From assembly GCF_011075055.1 (NCBI RefSeq), contig NC_058140.1, positions 6,487,488 to 6,551,487 on the forward strand: 64,000 nucleotides of DNA, in the 5' to 3' direction. Position 1 is the stretch's first letter; each line of letters opens with the position of its first letter. A program made the position numbers and the translations under genes. This stretch comes from Mangifera indica (Eukaryota; Streptophyta; Magnoliopsida; Sapindales; Anacardiaceae). Below are positions 47,301-59,447 of this stretch, piece by piece. The notes under the pieces are model-generated. The model was given only the letters and a program-made list of their open reading frames with translations, was not told the origin of the DNA and searched no databases.

Positions 47301-47640
47301 TATGAAGTTCACCACCTATGTTCAATAGGTGCATCCATACTACAATATCGCTTTTTACCATGCAGTCTACGTGGAAGCCATCAATCCATTAGGGGATCAA
47401 TAAAATTGGTTGCATGTAGAGAAGACAAGCATTATCCATCAATTATTCCTCCATTGTTATCGTGCTAGTATCTAACAAATAAAAACAGACATCTTTCACA
47501 AGAAGACGTTATTGAACAACTTATTTGTAGTCAATGTCACAAACCTGGACATATGAGACAAAATTACAAGAGTCTTGTTCTGATACCTAGTTTCATACCA
47601 TCAAGTTTAACAAGGAAAAAAAATGGAAGATAACTGCACT
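44343..47640 (+). pseudogene. MuDR-type MULE transposase, broken
   Basis: A first ATG at 44343 is soon stopped. The N-terminal domain reads in 44375-44725 (VGGKRKLIKIPKHTTFEGL). It continues with an acidic region, the DNA-binding entry (EKGYQFRVHKLDTLR, then VKCCNEQCKWYARV, about 45150-45240) and the catalytic domain (FLKGRYLGQLFITVTLDGNN, then IYPLAFGIGPKEDYG, about 45585-45690; VMISDRY near 45750). A hAT-type MITE splits it at 45808-46603. After it come the C-terminal half of the catalytic region (KTYFPGHRYN near 46820), a possible intron (about 46990-47077) and a CCHC knuckle (CSQCHKPGHMRQN, about 47530-47570, last Cys lost). It would excise and insert the element. Many stops and frameshifts make it dead. 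Confidence 0.8.
45800..46611. mobile_element. hAT-type MITE in the MULE transposase, perfect 8-bp TSD
   Basis: Element 45808-46603 (796 bp); TATTCCTA at 45800-45807 and 46604-46611. Ends GGTAGACATGTCAATTGGG and CCCATTGACGCCTC are imperfect inverted repeats. Inside, GGCCTATTGGGCC and the GCCCGGCCTGACCCGACCC-type sequence near the right end give more self-complementarity. The centre is AT-rich. It is a different family from TAGGGYTGG. Confidence 0.85.
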
Positions 47641-47932
47641 TATAATCGTACATTTTGATATAAAATTTGTGATTGTACTTATTACTTTATATATAAAGTT
47701 TGTGATTGTAATATATTATCTTTAAATCTTGTGATTGTACTTGTTAATATATCTATAAGATTTTGGCTTGCAATCGTTACATATATATCAATGCTGATTT
47801 CATATATCCATTTTTAGTCGGTTTTTTTTCACTTGACCTATCGGTTATAATAATTATATAAAAGACAAACACATATAAATGAATAAACATATAGACATAC
47901 TAACACATAAAACATATGAATGAACAAACATA

Positions 47933-47954
47933 CATATATATATATATATATATA
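47933..47954. repeat. (AT)n microsatellite
   Basis: About 11 AT units between the transposase and the Ulp1 remnant. Confidence 0.8.
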
Positions 47955-49481
47955 CACAATTGCTGATAATATAAAGGTTAATCAATATCTTGAAAATAGC
48001 TATGTGGCTAAACGCGTGTGTAGTCATAATGAGTCCTTAGCTTCAAAAGATAATGGTTGGCCAAGTGCCAAACACTCGATGTAAAGTAACATGAACACAC
48101 CACAATCACTTGATAGGAGCGCCTACTACAATATATCCACCACCCTATGCAATACAAATGGATCATCCCATGAAGTTTGACCTGCATAAGACCAAAATGA
48201 TATTGTAGGTAGCAAATGTGGTATCATCGATATAAACCCTAGTATTTTTCTGCTAAATATCTCTGAGTCGACAGTAAAACTATGTAACGAGTTATACACT
48301 GTGATCTTCTACTCCTTTAAATCCAGGATACCTGCTACCTAAAGTGCATTATTGAAGTTTATTGGGATAAAAACTTGCACACATTGACAAAATACATATA
48401 TTAGACCTTAATTTAGTAATCCTTGTAAAATAATTGAGAATCGAATTCTCACCTTATCCACCACACCCTAGGGTTGCAAATGTAAGTCATGGGAATAATT
48501 CTCATCTATTAGTCATGTGAAAGTAAAGGAAACTAATAGTTATATTGATCTTTCATCCATGCAGCAAACTTATAAGGGATGTATGCAACAAAACAACCCA
48601 AAATTGTCGTCCAGTTTTGACGGACCTCTATAGTAATATCATGTTTTCATTAACGAAATAATCCTAAAAACAAATCCATGCGCCGTAGAAACAAATAATA
48701 TAACATTATCACGCATCTGAATGATATTCTATATTAAAAATCAAAATTAATCAACCAAGTGAACTCATTTGTCAAACAACCATCTGAATGTGTTCATAAC
48801 TATACCCTAGAATGTAATTTTGGTCCTCATCCATATGTCGTACACCTCTATTTTCTTGAATAGATCGGGTTCTACATATCATTTCTTAAAAATTTTCTTG
48901 TGCTTGGTACTCGATAATCGCATAATTGGCTTCACCCGTTGGATCCGTGGTTTCAATGGATTTGTGTACAGGCTATGAACAAGCGATCCTTTCTTGACAA
49001 GTCGGCCACGAAATATGTGAAAATACTATACAAAAACAAATAATATGTCATTTAAAATTATATTAACTTGTGAGATATTTAAATTTATTTCAATACCTTC
49101 AGTAAGATAGAAGTTATGGTCAGGGAATCTACAAGTGAGGTCAGGTTGACTATATCAAATTTTTGGACTTGTTGGAATTAAATACATGAAAACAGTAAAT
49201 AAATAATATACTTTTCAATCATACGTACAAGATATAATGAAAACATTTATGAAATTTGCATACCTGAACTATCTTTCCCTATGTCGGGAGTTGAACCACA
49301 TAATCTATTGAACAAGTAATGTCAGTCAACTCGTTATCCTAAGAGGTAACATCAATTATCTTTTTCCCTTTGCTTAGTGTGCTAAGATAGACCAATCGGA
49401 TATCTTGTTAAAACAACAGAAAAAAGGTAAATGACAATTTATAGTAACAAAATTAACAATTTTTATTTATTAATCTAACAG

Positions 49482-50610
49482 TTTACCTCAACCATCGAAG
49501 AAGGTGATAATGGGGAATCCTTATGGGGTGATATATCGTCGTCGACATCCTATAACAATATTAACATTTTATGTTGGTTAATCAAAGTGTTTAACAAAAA
49601 TTACAAAGTATAAAGTTAACAATACATGTATCTCTACTGTTGAAATAGGTGTCAATGTAGGATCCCCCTTCGATGTGGCCTCATCAACACTAGGACACTG
49701 TCATAATGTTGACAATAACGAGTTAACAGGGAACCAATAATCCAATATGTAATTGAGATATAATATTAACAAATAACGTTATACTAACTCGAATCATCAT
49801 AAAAGGTGTCAATAGGGAAACCTCATGGGTGATCCATCATCGCTAACATCCTATAACAATATTAACATATTTTATATTGGTTAATCAAAGTGTTTTATAG
49901 ATATTACAATGTTTACAATCAATAGTATATGTACCTCTACTGTCAGAACAAATGTTAATACGAGATTCCCCTATGGTGCAGCCTCATAAATGTTGGGGCA
50001 CTGTTAGGGCTGGACTCGAGCCGAGCTAGCTCGAGCTCGAGCTCGGCTCGGCTCGGTTTGAGCCTGAAATGAGTTGGGTTCTGTTCAGCTCGATCGAGCT
50101 CGAGCTGGCTCGGTATATATTTTTTTAAATTTTTTATACAAAACGGCGTCGTTTTGATCCATATATATATACAAAACGGTGTCGTTTTGGTATGAAAAAC
50201 GAGCCAAGCCGAGCCATAACCGAGTCGAGCTAAAAACGAGCCAAACTCAAGTTGAGCCGAGTTCAGCTCGAGTCGAGCTCGAGCCGGCCATTAAAAAATC
50301 GAGCCGAGCCTAAGCTGGCTACGAGCCGAGTTTGGCTCGGTTCGAATCCAGCCCTAGGCACTGTCATAATGTTGACGGTAACGAGTTAACAGGGAATCGA
50401 TAAATGAATTTTGAATTATGATATAACATTTACGAACGACGTTATACTTACCTGAACTATCATAGAAGGTGTTAATAAGGAGACTTTATGTGATGATCTC
50501 TTATCACCCACATCAAAAGTCAATATAAGATTCTTCTTGGATAGTCCCTCAACAAAAAGCTAATACTATAACAATATAAACAATAACAAGTTAACAGAAT
50601 ACTAAAAGTA
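49482..50610. repeat. ~300-bp tandem segment in the Ulp1 remnant (3 units)
   Basis: Unit 1 about 49482-49781; unit 2 about 49782-50442 (301 bp once the 352-bp MITE and its 8-bp TSD are removed); unit 3 from about 50443, with an internal deletion, to ~50610. Shared lines include CATCCTATAACAATATTAACAT, GTTGGTTAATCAAAGTGTTT-like sequence and GAGTTAACAGGGAA. Each unit contains what look like two short exons split by an AT-rich intron. Confidence 0.75.
49997..50364. mobile_element. hAT-type MITE with perfect 8-bp TSD
   Basis: Element 50005-50356 (352 bp), TAGGGCTGGACTCGAGCCG to TTCGAATCCAGCCCTA. GGCACTGT is present at 49997-50004 and 50357-50364. The arms are rich in GAGCTCGAGC and GCTCGGCTCGG; the centre has two AAAACGRYGTCGTTTT palindromes. 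It is the best-preserved copy of its family here. Confidence 0.92.
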
Positions 50611-51837
50611 TTTCTAAACTATCATTTCCAATATATTGAAAAAGTTTAACGTTTACCTCGATAGTATGTGGAGATGTGAATGTTAAACCCCTTTTCGATA
50701 GTCTATCATCATCGGCATGAGGAAACTGTAACAACATATACAATTAATGTAGGGTTTACATGTTTGCATATTTAAATAATTGAAATATCTAGTAAATTAT
50801 TAACTTTTTTACCTGCACGATAGTATTTGTGCAAAGATGAGATCATGTGTCCTTTATATAAGTCAGCATGTCCTCTATACGAGTCATCCTATTCTCCATA
50901 CGAGTCAATCGATCTAAGATAAGATTGTCCCATTGAGCCAATGTAACATCAAAAATAACATATAGAGAAATCTTCTCCAATGACAAGAGGATCATTTGAT
51001 GTGTACTTAGTGGCAAATGGTACAATAGAAGGCTCCAGTGTTATGCGTTTAATAACAAGGGTCATAACAAGGGCATCGACAAAAGTAGGCTCGATGACAA
51101 AAGGATGAACAAGAGCCTCGATATGAGGTGGAGCAACGACTAGAGAAGTAATGTCAAGAGGACTCAATGATGCATCTCCTCACGAGAATAAGAGTGATGT
51201 CGATGAAAAAGATTGTCTATCTGACATCCTGTGTATCAGACAATGTCATCAAACTAGTCTGTGACCTTTTCCACTAAAGATAAAACTAGTGGAAAATTAA
51301 CATCATTCTATAAATTTTTGTTTAAGTGAACTTTGTTATTATACCTTATACATATTTTAATCAATAACAAATTATTACTTATTGCATCTTCGGTGAAGAT
51401 AGTTGGGATAACATTCCATCTTGAGATATCTTTCATATACCACCTTAAAATCTAGGCAGATCCTGAAATTCGCATGATATCCGCCCATTGATGTAATGTG
51501 TTCAACATCTCGTATATCCAAAACTATAATTTCAACTTAAATCTATTACTCTATAAAATTATAATAGTATTAAATCAATTATATTTTAATCATAATTTTT
51601 TACCTAGAATGCTAGTAGAAATCTCATGATACCATATTCTTTATTGGGTCAAATCCATAGAAATTTGGGTGATATTATCACAAATTAGTGATACATCATT
51701 TGCCACACTTGTACTCCCCATAGGTATGCATTGAACTGTCAAGATGATCAATCAATTGTAATATCTTTTGGGGGATTGTTTTCCTCAAATCACTTCCTAA
51801 TAACCCTATGTAAAGATAAAACAACAAGGCTAACTTT

Positions 51838-52109
51838 ACCACATCTGGGTTAGATTTGAGCCAAGCCAAGCTCGAGCTCTCTACGAATAAGCTCAAGCTC
51901 GAGGTCGGTTGGAGCTTGAGCTTTAACTAACTCGTTATTAAAACAACGTCGTTTTAATAAATATTAGTTAAAATAACATCGTTTTATATCAAAATTTTTA
52001 GCTTGCGAACTTGATAAGTAACTCGAGCTCATTTGGGGTTAGCTCGTTTCAAACTTGTTCAAGTCGAGTTTGAGCTCAAGCTTGATTCAAATCCAACCCT
52101 AACTATATC
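51838..52109. mobile_element. hAT-type MITE (TAGGGYTGG family), decayed TSD
   Basis: Element about 51846-52101, left end TGGGTTAGATTTGAGCC, right end CAAATCCAACCCTA. Flanks ACCACATC and ACTATATC agree at 6 of 8, the differences being C/T. It interrupts the DUF1985 coding line. Confidence 0.8.
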
Positions 52110-52969
52110 TGTGTCGTCTTCCTCTTAAAGCCTCTATTGGAAAACATGACTCAGATCAGCATATGCAACTAACTTACGCCCTTGAAAATATGTATGGTAG
52201 ATCAGATCTGTGGCCTTCGATGGAATATATATGTCAATATCCAACATATGACTAAATCGAATGTTTGTCATAATGGCAAACTTGTACAGGCTAAAGTTTA
52301 TGTCAATCTCATTAACTCAAAACCATAACTCATCGTTTGAGTTCGCCTTATTTACCACTCTTAGGATGAAGGAATGTATTAATACTCCACTGAATCGATT
52401 ATCCTTAAAGTCTAGGAAGTGTCTGAAATAAGTACGCCACAACATTTGTAACTATCGCTTTGTTAATATTTTTTTAATCAGGGCTCCCACATCTTTATAT
52501 CCACAAGTAGTAACTTAAGTTTTGAAGTGTTTTTCCATAAGGAATCTGATTTCCCTTTTCCTCATCATTTTTTCTCTTTTGTTAGGCTCCTTGTGAAAAA
52601 ATGAAATTATAATTATATCAATTTTATATTAGAGATGATTCAATTCTAAACATAGATATATTATTCAAAAAAACAGTCCTCAAATCGAATTCTACATGTC
52701 AAAAAACTTAGAATGCAAAAATTTCAATTTGCCCCCTTATATAAAAGCCTATAATTTTGAGGAAAATTCATTTTGCCCTACCAAAACCCACCATGCGAAT
52801 TCGCGTTGCAGAAAACTTTGGAAAAACGTATTTTGCCTCCCTTCACCACACAAATTCGTGTGTTAACGAATTTTTCAAATTTGCAATTCTGTCCCACCAT
52901 AAGATTTATTGTTTAAAAACTCGCATTTTAGCCCCGAACCATATGAATTTATGTGGTCAGTAAAACATT

Positions 52970-53193
52970 CGTGTAGTTAGGGCTGGATTTGAGCCGAGCC
53001 AGCTCGAGCTCGAACTACTTGTCAGATTTTTAAAATAAAATTGTTGATACAAAATGACGTTGTTTTGATCAATATATATTAAAACGATGTCGTTTTGATA
53101 ACGAAAAATGAGCCGAACTGAATTCGAGCCAACTATATATGAACCGAGCCGAGCTCGAGCTTGGCTCGGTTCGAATCCAGCCCTAAGTGTAGT
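52970..53193. mobile_element. hAT-type MITE (TAGGGYTGG family)
   Basis: Element 52978-53185 (208 bp), TAGGGCTGGATTTGAGCCG to TTCGAATCCAGCCCTA. Flanks CGTGTAGT and AGTGTAGT agree at 7 of 8. It lies in the presumed 5' leader of the Ulp1 gene. Beside it, 52730-52970 has degenerate repeats around GAATTCGYGT and TTTGCCCC. Confidence 0.88.
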
Positions 53194-55935
53194 GATTGTC
53201 GATTTCGTGTAATGAGATTTCACCTCCCAAATTTCGTTTTTCAAACGTCATTTCAACATTAATCAACTCTACAACTAATCTAACGTAAAAAAAATTTATC
53301 AAAATCACCAATAGATCAAGCAATTTCATCAAATCTTTCAAATTGGAACCCTAAGTCTAAACACGCAAATTTCACATCTAATCGACTAAATCTTGCACCG
53401 AAATGCTTAAAGACATGACAAGGATTGTTTTACTAACCTTTTTATCCATTTTTGTCATCAAAAATTTCGAGAAAATTGCCTAAGAAAATTGGTTAGAGAG
53501 AGTATGTGAAACGTTTGGCTGGGTATACGATTTTGTGTGGCTGAGAACGATGATTAGTAGTGTTCTTTGTTTTTGGCATGAAGGGCACTTTCGTTTATAA
53601 TTCAAAAAGTTGGGTAATTTCGCTTTTCACCCCTAAATTTTGGGTAATTTAATTAATTTCTCTTGTTTCAATATGTAATTAACTCATGACAATTGGATGT
53701 TCAAACTTCTTAAGATAAAGTTAGGGTAATTTTTAAGATCAATATCATTAAATGATGTGTAAATAGAAATTAGAGATTTAAATTAAATTTGATACATGTT
53801 AATAAATAGATAATGTATTATATCATTATATGAATCAATATTAATGTTTGTAAGATAAGGGTTCTTGAATCATATAAATGTGTACAAAAACTATGTGTAC
53901 CCATTTTGAATACACAAATGGGTACACAGTTATATGTATCATCAAGTGATTGAGTGATTTTGAATTAAAAATAAAGTAACATCCAATCACATGATTACAT
54001 ACACCAATTTGTATCCATTTATATACTCAAAATATAACATTACTAAAATTTATATTGATGATTTGTTTGTTCTAATTTCATGTAAAGTTGAACTTGCTTG
54101 TGGCATCATAACGGGTTACAGAACTTCTACAAGATCAAACCCCACACATTTAGCATAGAAACTCTAGTTTTACATGTGTACTAAGAGATCAAGCTCTAAA
54201 CATGGCTCCACGCTCTAAGAACTTAGAAAACATGCAACATCATAAAACTAATCTCATGCATAAAATTGGGTAACATGTTTTCATGAAAATCATTGTACAT
54301 GTACTCGAACCCTTTGACATTTCATTTGGGCTTGCATATTACTTTCACCTTTCTAAATATTGGTCATGTCTCATGCCCTAACTCTTCAAATTACCTTGCG
54401 ATGTTTTGGAACTACTATGTCCCCCTCAATATCCATTTAAAACTTATGAAAAATACTTTTCAAACAGGTGTTCAGTTTAAAATCAAAAACCCCTTGATAG
54501 CTAAAAATGAGCCTAGAGATAGGTGAATAGGTTCTTTCAAAATTTTAACAAATAAATATAAATTTTATATTGTTTTCTCTCCACAACTCCTTTTTAAACA
54601 ATTCTTGTAAATCTTCTTTGATCTTTGTGGGTTTACTTCTCTCTGCTAGTAGTTCTTTGATCTGTGGAACTCCATATGTTGTCCCTAGATAAAAGGTGAG
54701 ACTTCTTATTATGAGGTTATGGCAAATTCTACTGCATTAGGAGTATTTCTACTGGCTTGAATTCAAGTTTGTTTTATTTTTGGTTTCAATTAATGAATTG
54801 GTTTCTTTCTCATTACAATATTTTGCTTTTGGTTTCAGTTATTGGATTGGATTCTTAGTTGTAATGCAACTTATCCATCTAGGAATCCATTAATAAATGT
54901 AATGTATGAAGTAGTTTTAAGATCCAATTATAGGATGCATCTTGTTTATAACTTTATCATACCTAGCTTCAGATTTCACTATTTGGTAGTACATCTTCTT
55001 CAATTTATATTTGGTTTCATGATGCAAATTGAAGTTAAGTTGTTTCTTATTTTGTTTTTAGATGACTTGTACGGATGCAAGACAGGTAAAGTTAAAGTAC
55101 AATAGGTTATATATGAAACTATACTTTATAAAGAAGGTCAGTAGAGATACTTCGTCGATGCCTCTAAAAGTGTACAATCGGTTACTATTGTCTTGATTAT
55201 TGTTATAGGCTTCACACTATGCTAACGAAGGTGCATAGGCTACTTTGATTGTTGTAAGTTTGTGCTGATGTAAATTTTTTCCATATAGGATAGTATTCTT
55301 ATTTGGTTGACAAAAAAAGTTTAGTCTTTTGAGATATGAAAGAAGATTTAAAGTGTAAAAAAACCTAGAATATTATCTTCTAGTGTCTCTCTAGGGACAA
55401 TTATTTAATCATTCCATCTGAACTACATGCTGCTTGAATAAATAAGAATCAGTTGTTGAAACCAATCAGTAAGTCCTTTACACGCTGTTTGTCCCAGAAA
55501 AAAAACCATAAAAGAATTGTATTCATATTTATTTATGTTTTTATCTCACTAAAATGATAACTGAAGATGGTATTTAACTTACACTTCTAGAGGATAGGAA
55601 TTCTTAGTCTTCCTTAGATGAAATGAGTCAGTAAAAGAGGGTTATTGCTTGAATTTTTTATAGTGAAAAATCGGAGATGGTTTTTAGTTTTGAGGAGTTT
55701 CTTTCTTTTAAGATGGTGTATTTTGTTGCATCTTATTAACTAGCTTGATTAGAATTTTCCATTTGATTAAATTTCATGTCAACATTATTAATCTCTTAAT
55801 CATTTTCACTTATATTGCAGGTTGAATGACATCTTTGTTCGAGTTGTTTTTTCCTATGCACATTCCTAAATCATATGGCTAAATTTCTATATTAGCAATG
55901 AAACAACACCACATTTAAATTTAAGAGTTATATAT
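53194..55935. other. intergenic; presumed MULE end, then AT-rich DNA
   Basis: 53194-53640 probably still belongs to the MULE (leader of the Ulp1 gene on minus), since composition changes near 53640. The rest is AT-rich without a recognisable gene. A splice-acceptor-like TTATATTGCAG|G at about 55811-55821 is isolated. Confidence 0.35.
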
Positions 55936-58900
55936 ATATTATTTCCCACCTAAGGTTTAGTGAATCTTCAAGTTTTCACCCATTAAATGGTTAAATGAGA
56001 TTTTGCCACCTAATTCACAATGGAAATTTCGCTATAACATAGATGCAAAAATTGTAATTATCATATTACTACATATTAAAGTTTTCCTCTTTTCTCTCTC
56101 ACCCCTAAACATTCTCGTGTGCTCTTCTTTGTTATTATTGTCATCACTATCACCATTTCCTCTTTCACAGTCAATTAAAAAGTCATTTTTTTCATCATTC
56201 TTGGCAACTTCATGCCTATTTGCACCATGCAACAAAGCTCTCTCATCAGTCCTTAAACTTATATCCATTCATTCCATCCCAACCAACACCACACCATCTC
56301 TCATTCTTATTAGTCAATCATTTTGGCTATTAAAGGTGTAAGAGTGAAGGAAATGAAAATTGTTTTGACAAAATGAAAAGGGAAATGGTATAAGAGAGTT
56401 GTAGATTTGAGAGAGAAGAGAAATGTGAGTTTGGCGATAATGGTCAAAAAGATATTGGTTGGGGTTACTAATTTGGGTTAATTTAGTTTGTAATTTAATG
56501 GCTAATTAAAAGCAACCAAACCTTGAAGCCAGAATCTGATAGTTGTTTGATTATAGCCAAGCCACTTGATAAGGCTAATAGTTATATCTTGGACAGTTTA
56601 ACATTACAAATTTTAAACATGTGATTGACATCCCTAACAGCCTAGGACATATCTCAACCATTGTGTAAATAACTCTCATATCAACCAACCTTTTATCAAG
56701 CTTATTAAGCCTCACAATTCCTACTCGCCCTTAGTGTTTTTTGCACATAAGTCAACCCGCTTATGTTTCTGGTTGAGCACACTTCATTGGTGGTGTTTAG
56801 CTCGGTCTTAACTAACCTCATGCCTCATTTCAGTCTTACTTGCACGTACCCTACATCAACTTGCCTACATGTTAAATCTTCCACTCGTTCTATGTTCGGC
56901 TTATCCAAGGCATTATTGCAACAATTTAGTTTCTATCATCATTTGAGCCCTTGGCTTGGCTTGTTTAAGGCATTGTTACAACAATTTAGTGCTTATCTTA
57001 TGCATTGATGTCTACTCATCAAGCATGTGTATCACTCATGTGCACAACTATTTTGTGCCCCCCACACTTTTGCCTCTATTTACCTATACATTTTTTTCCT
57101 TCATAACCCACCTTTATACACAGGCTTTCTTTTTCTCTGTGGGCCACTGCATCTTAGTCTGTGCATCGCCCAACGTGCACTTATCTTACGTGCTTCCATG
57201 CAACTTAATGATCATGTATGTACACTATCTCTTGCATATGTGTTTCTACGTTCACATGTTTGATCTTGTATTTCCCCGTGTGTGTATCTCAGTGCCCCAA
57301 TGCCTTCTGCATGTGTGCCTTTACTCACACACTTTATCAAATGATACCTGACATGTCTTTGTTTAGCTTGATTACCAAACATATCAAATGACTCAAAACA
57401 GCTTTTGACACTCCTTGGATCCCCGATTACCTCAGTTCACAATATTCGTCCACACTATCTAGGCATGCCTAACCATGTTATCCTTAGGCCATTCGTCGAG
57501 TCCAGCATGCTAACCCAATGCACCTGTTTACCTTCAATTATCAGGGGTGTGATAGTAGCTTTCTCTATGCACTTGTTCATTCTCGATCATGAATTGTTAT
57601 GTTCTTTGCACTATATGTGGATAGGTTGTGATGTTGTTGGTTGGTGAATAGGTGGTGATTGATGAATACTATGATGATGTATAGGTTGATGATGGTAGTT
57701 ATTGCATTATGAGTCATGGATGTTATTGAATGATAATGGTACTGTTTGGTGGTGAAGAACAGTAATGGTATGCAGATTGAGCATGAAGGTTATGATGAAC
57801 TTTTTGTAAGTTTAAATTTTCAAGAAAAATAAAATAATGTTGTTGTCTTTCCATTATCAAAATTCTATTAATGAAGTTATGAATCAGGGAAGAAACTATC
57901 ATTTAACAATTCAGTGGGTGGAAACTTATTATTGGCCTTGATGAGGTATGTATTTTACTCAGAATTATAGTAATTATCGAGACAAAGGACTGACTTAACT
58001 CCTCAAGCCTAAATGAGCTTTATAGGATGAGACAAGGTGTAAATATAAGACAAATACGAAGTTGTGCCATGATGCACAGGAAATAATTGTGCTTATTGTC
58101 ATATCCAAATTCAGGTTGGTGCCTAAAAATGAAGCTTCAAATCAAAGTTGCTTCTGACTAAGTCCCTTTAAATACTTTAACAAAGATAAAAATATTCCTA
58201 TGCAAAGACTGATTAGGCTAATTACACATTGAAATGATATGGCAAAACATTTACCTTGTAAAAACATAACAATGCAACTCATTGGCACTGAGGGAATCAA
58301 ATTAGCCTACAAATCCAATTGCAATTTGCACTAGAAACTACATTGAAGGTATCTCAACTGTGTCTATAGTCTACTTCAACCCCATTTTGGATAGGTATGT
58401 TCTAACCTTTCTATTAATCTACCACCAATAAGCACATACCACAGTTACCTACCTTCAGACCTAGTATCCATCATGCTTCATCCCTATCAGCCATTCACAA
58501 ATGTATTTGCATGACCGAATTATAGAGAGTTTGCAAATTATCCTAAAATTAATGTGCCCACTGCTGTTGTTGCATATGTCACACATTTAGAACCTACTAT
58601 TTTACCCAGTGTCAAGTAATTTCTGATTAGCTTAGTTCATTGAAAATGTTGCCAATCTTTAGAACATTCATTACTTAATGTTTTGATTGGAAGTGAAAAT
58701 AGAGTATGGTATGTAGTATAATTCCCAACCTTCTAGCATCCTATAATTTAAACCTTTTTAGGCTTGTAGGTTAATGGTAGGATGGTGATTCCCATATCTG
58801 AGATTAAATAAAAGGCAACACTTATATTCCAACAACTTATTAACACCAAGACACAAAAGGGTAACCAATAAGGAGATAAATATCCTACGTCCTAAGTCAA

Positions 58901-59094
58901 AGAAAACAAAGATGTTAAGAAACAAATTGGAAATTTCGAGGCATAATAAATGTTCGACATCTAACAACAATAAGGCAATTTAAATAGAAAGAACAACCTA
59001 AACTAGTGAAAAATAGGTGTATCATCAATTTACAAGAGCATAACATATTATAAGAAATTGTTTATGAATCCAAACCAGATAATAATAAGCAAAC
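55936..59094. other. intergenic; possible foldback fragments
   Basis: Around 55940-56025 TATTTCCCACCTAAGGT and CACCCATTAAATGGTTAAA recall the left arm of the GGCCAAA foldback family. Around 57915-57945 GGGTGGAAACTTATTATTGGCC recalls a right arm. They are too weak to join into one element. 56760-57600 is a C/T-rich, long-ORF-prone stretch without any family motif. No gene is supported. Confidence 0.35.
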
Positions 59095-59447
59095 TTATGA
59101 TGAAATAACAGAAGAATTTGATAACCTAAGGCACTCACTCTGGCATTTCTTAAGACAGATATCATTCCAATTAAGGACTTGGTGTTGATTAACACAAACA
59201 ATTCTTATGCATGCATTAGTACAAGTATCAAGCCTGAAAACACCACAAACAGTTACACACATATCAACTATTGTATATTTTGATAATGCACTAAGCTTAT
59301 TTAGCATTCTCTTTGAAGTGCATACTCTCTCACAAACAAAGATATTATCAGAGCTCTTCTCTCATCCTTTTGCAATCCTCTGCTTTTTTGCTCTCCTCTT
59401 CTTCATCCTGATAGCCTGCCCAATAATTACAGGTGGTATTACTGCAC
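59095..59447 (-). pseudogene. cysteine-rich conserved-looking protein, one in-frame stop
   Basis: I do not recognise the family. On minus, after an acceptor-like TCTTTTAG|GTGC (59448/59447), a single frame gives 27 codons (AVIPPVIIGQAIRMKKRRAK...), a TGA at 59364-59362, then 88 codons to a TAA at 59095. The second part has regularly spaced cysteines in C-x3-C pairs (CERVC, CVTVC, CTNAC, CLKKC) plus single Cys, a layout that random sequence rarely gives, and ends in a polar tail. A possible upstream exon ends at 59887 (TTACAG|GTTAGG), but its frame also has a stop. Either this is a decayed gene, or the 70-codon frame from the ATG at 59307 is used with the short MKKRRAK frame as an upstream ORF. 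The basic stretch after a hydrophobic turn suggests an organelle or membrane-edge protein, which is only a guess. Confidence 0.5.

Larger units (their letters stand above)
47990..52560 (-). pseudogene. Ulp1/DUF1985 gene of a MULE (Kaonashi-like), broken
   Basis: On minus, from 52470: the DUF1985 domain in pieces (FRHFLDFKDNRFSGVLIHSF; DINFSLYKFAIMTNIRFSHM; a MITE at 51846-52101; then VKLALLFYLYIGLLGSDLRK near 51840-51780 and IYEMLN near 51510). A tandemly amplified acidic spacer follows (49482-50610). Near 49000 the line RLVKKGSLVHSLYTNPLKP precedes the peptidase domain. The Ulp1 nucleophile motif DCGVFMLLYIECLALG lies at about 48108-48061, with the Cys kept. Family C48 enzymes cleave ubiquitin-like modifiers; these MULE-borne copies are of unknown use. 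Stops are frequent. It faces the MULE transposase tail to tail, so both likely belong to one element. Confidence 0.75.

Noticed and set aside
56003..57351. Several plus-strand frames of 78-131 codons
   Set aside because: The region is C/T-rich, which lowers stop frequency on one strand. The translations are Leu/Ser/Cys/His-rich without domain motifs or splice context.
55936..57945. One large foldback element joining the TATTTCCCACC and GGTGGAAAC...GGCC motifs
   Set aside because: The supposed ends pair over only about 20 bases, the left end lacks GGCCAAA and no 9-bp TSD is present.
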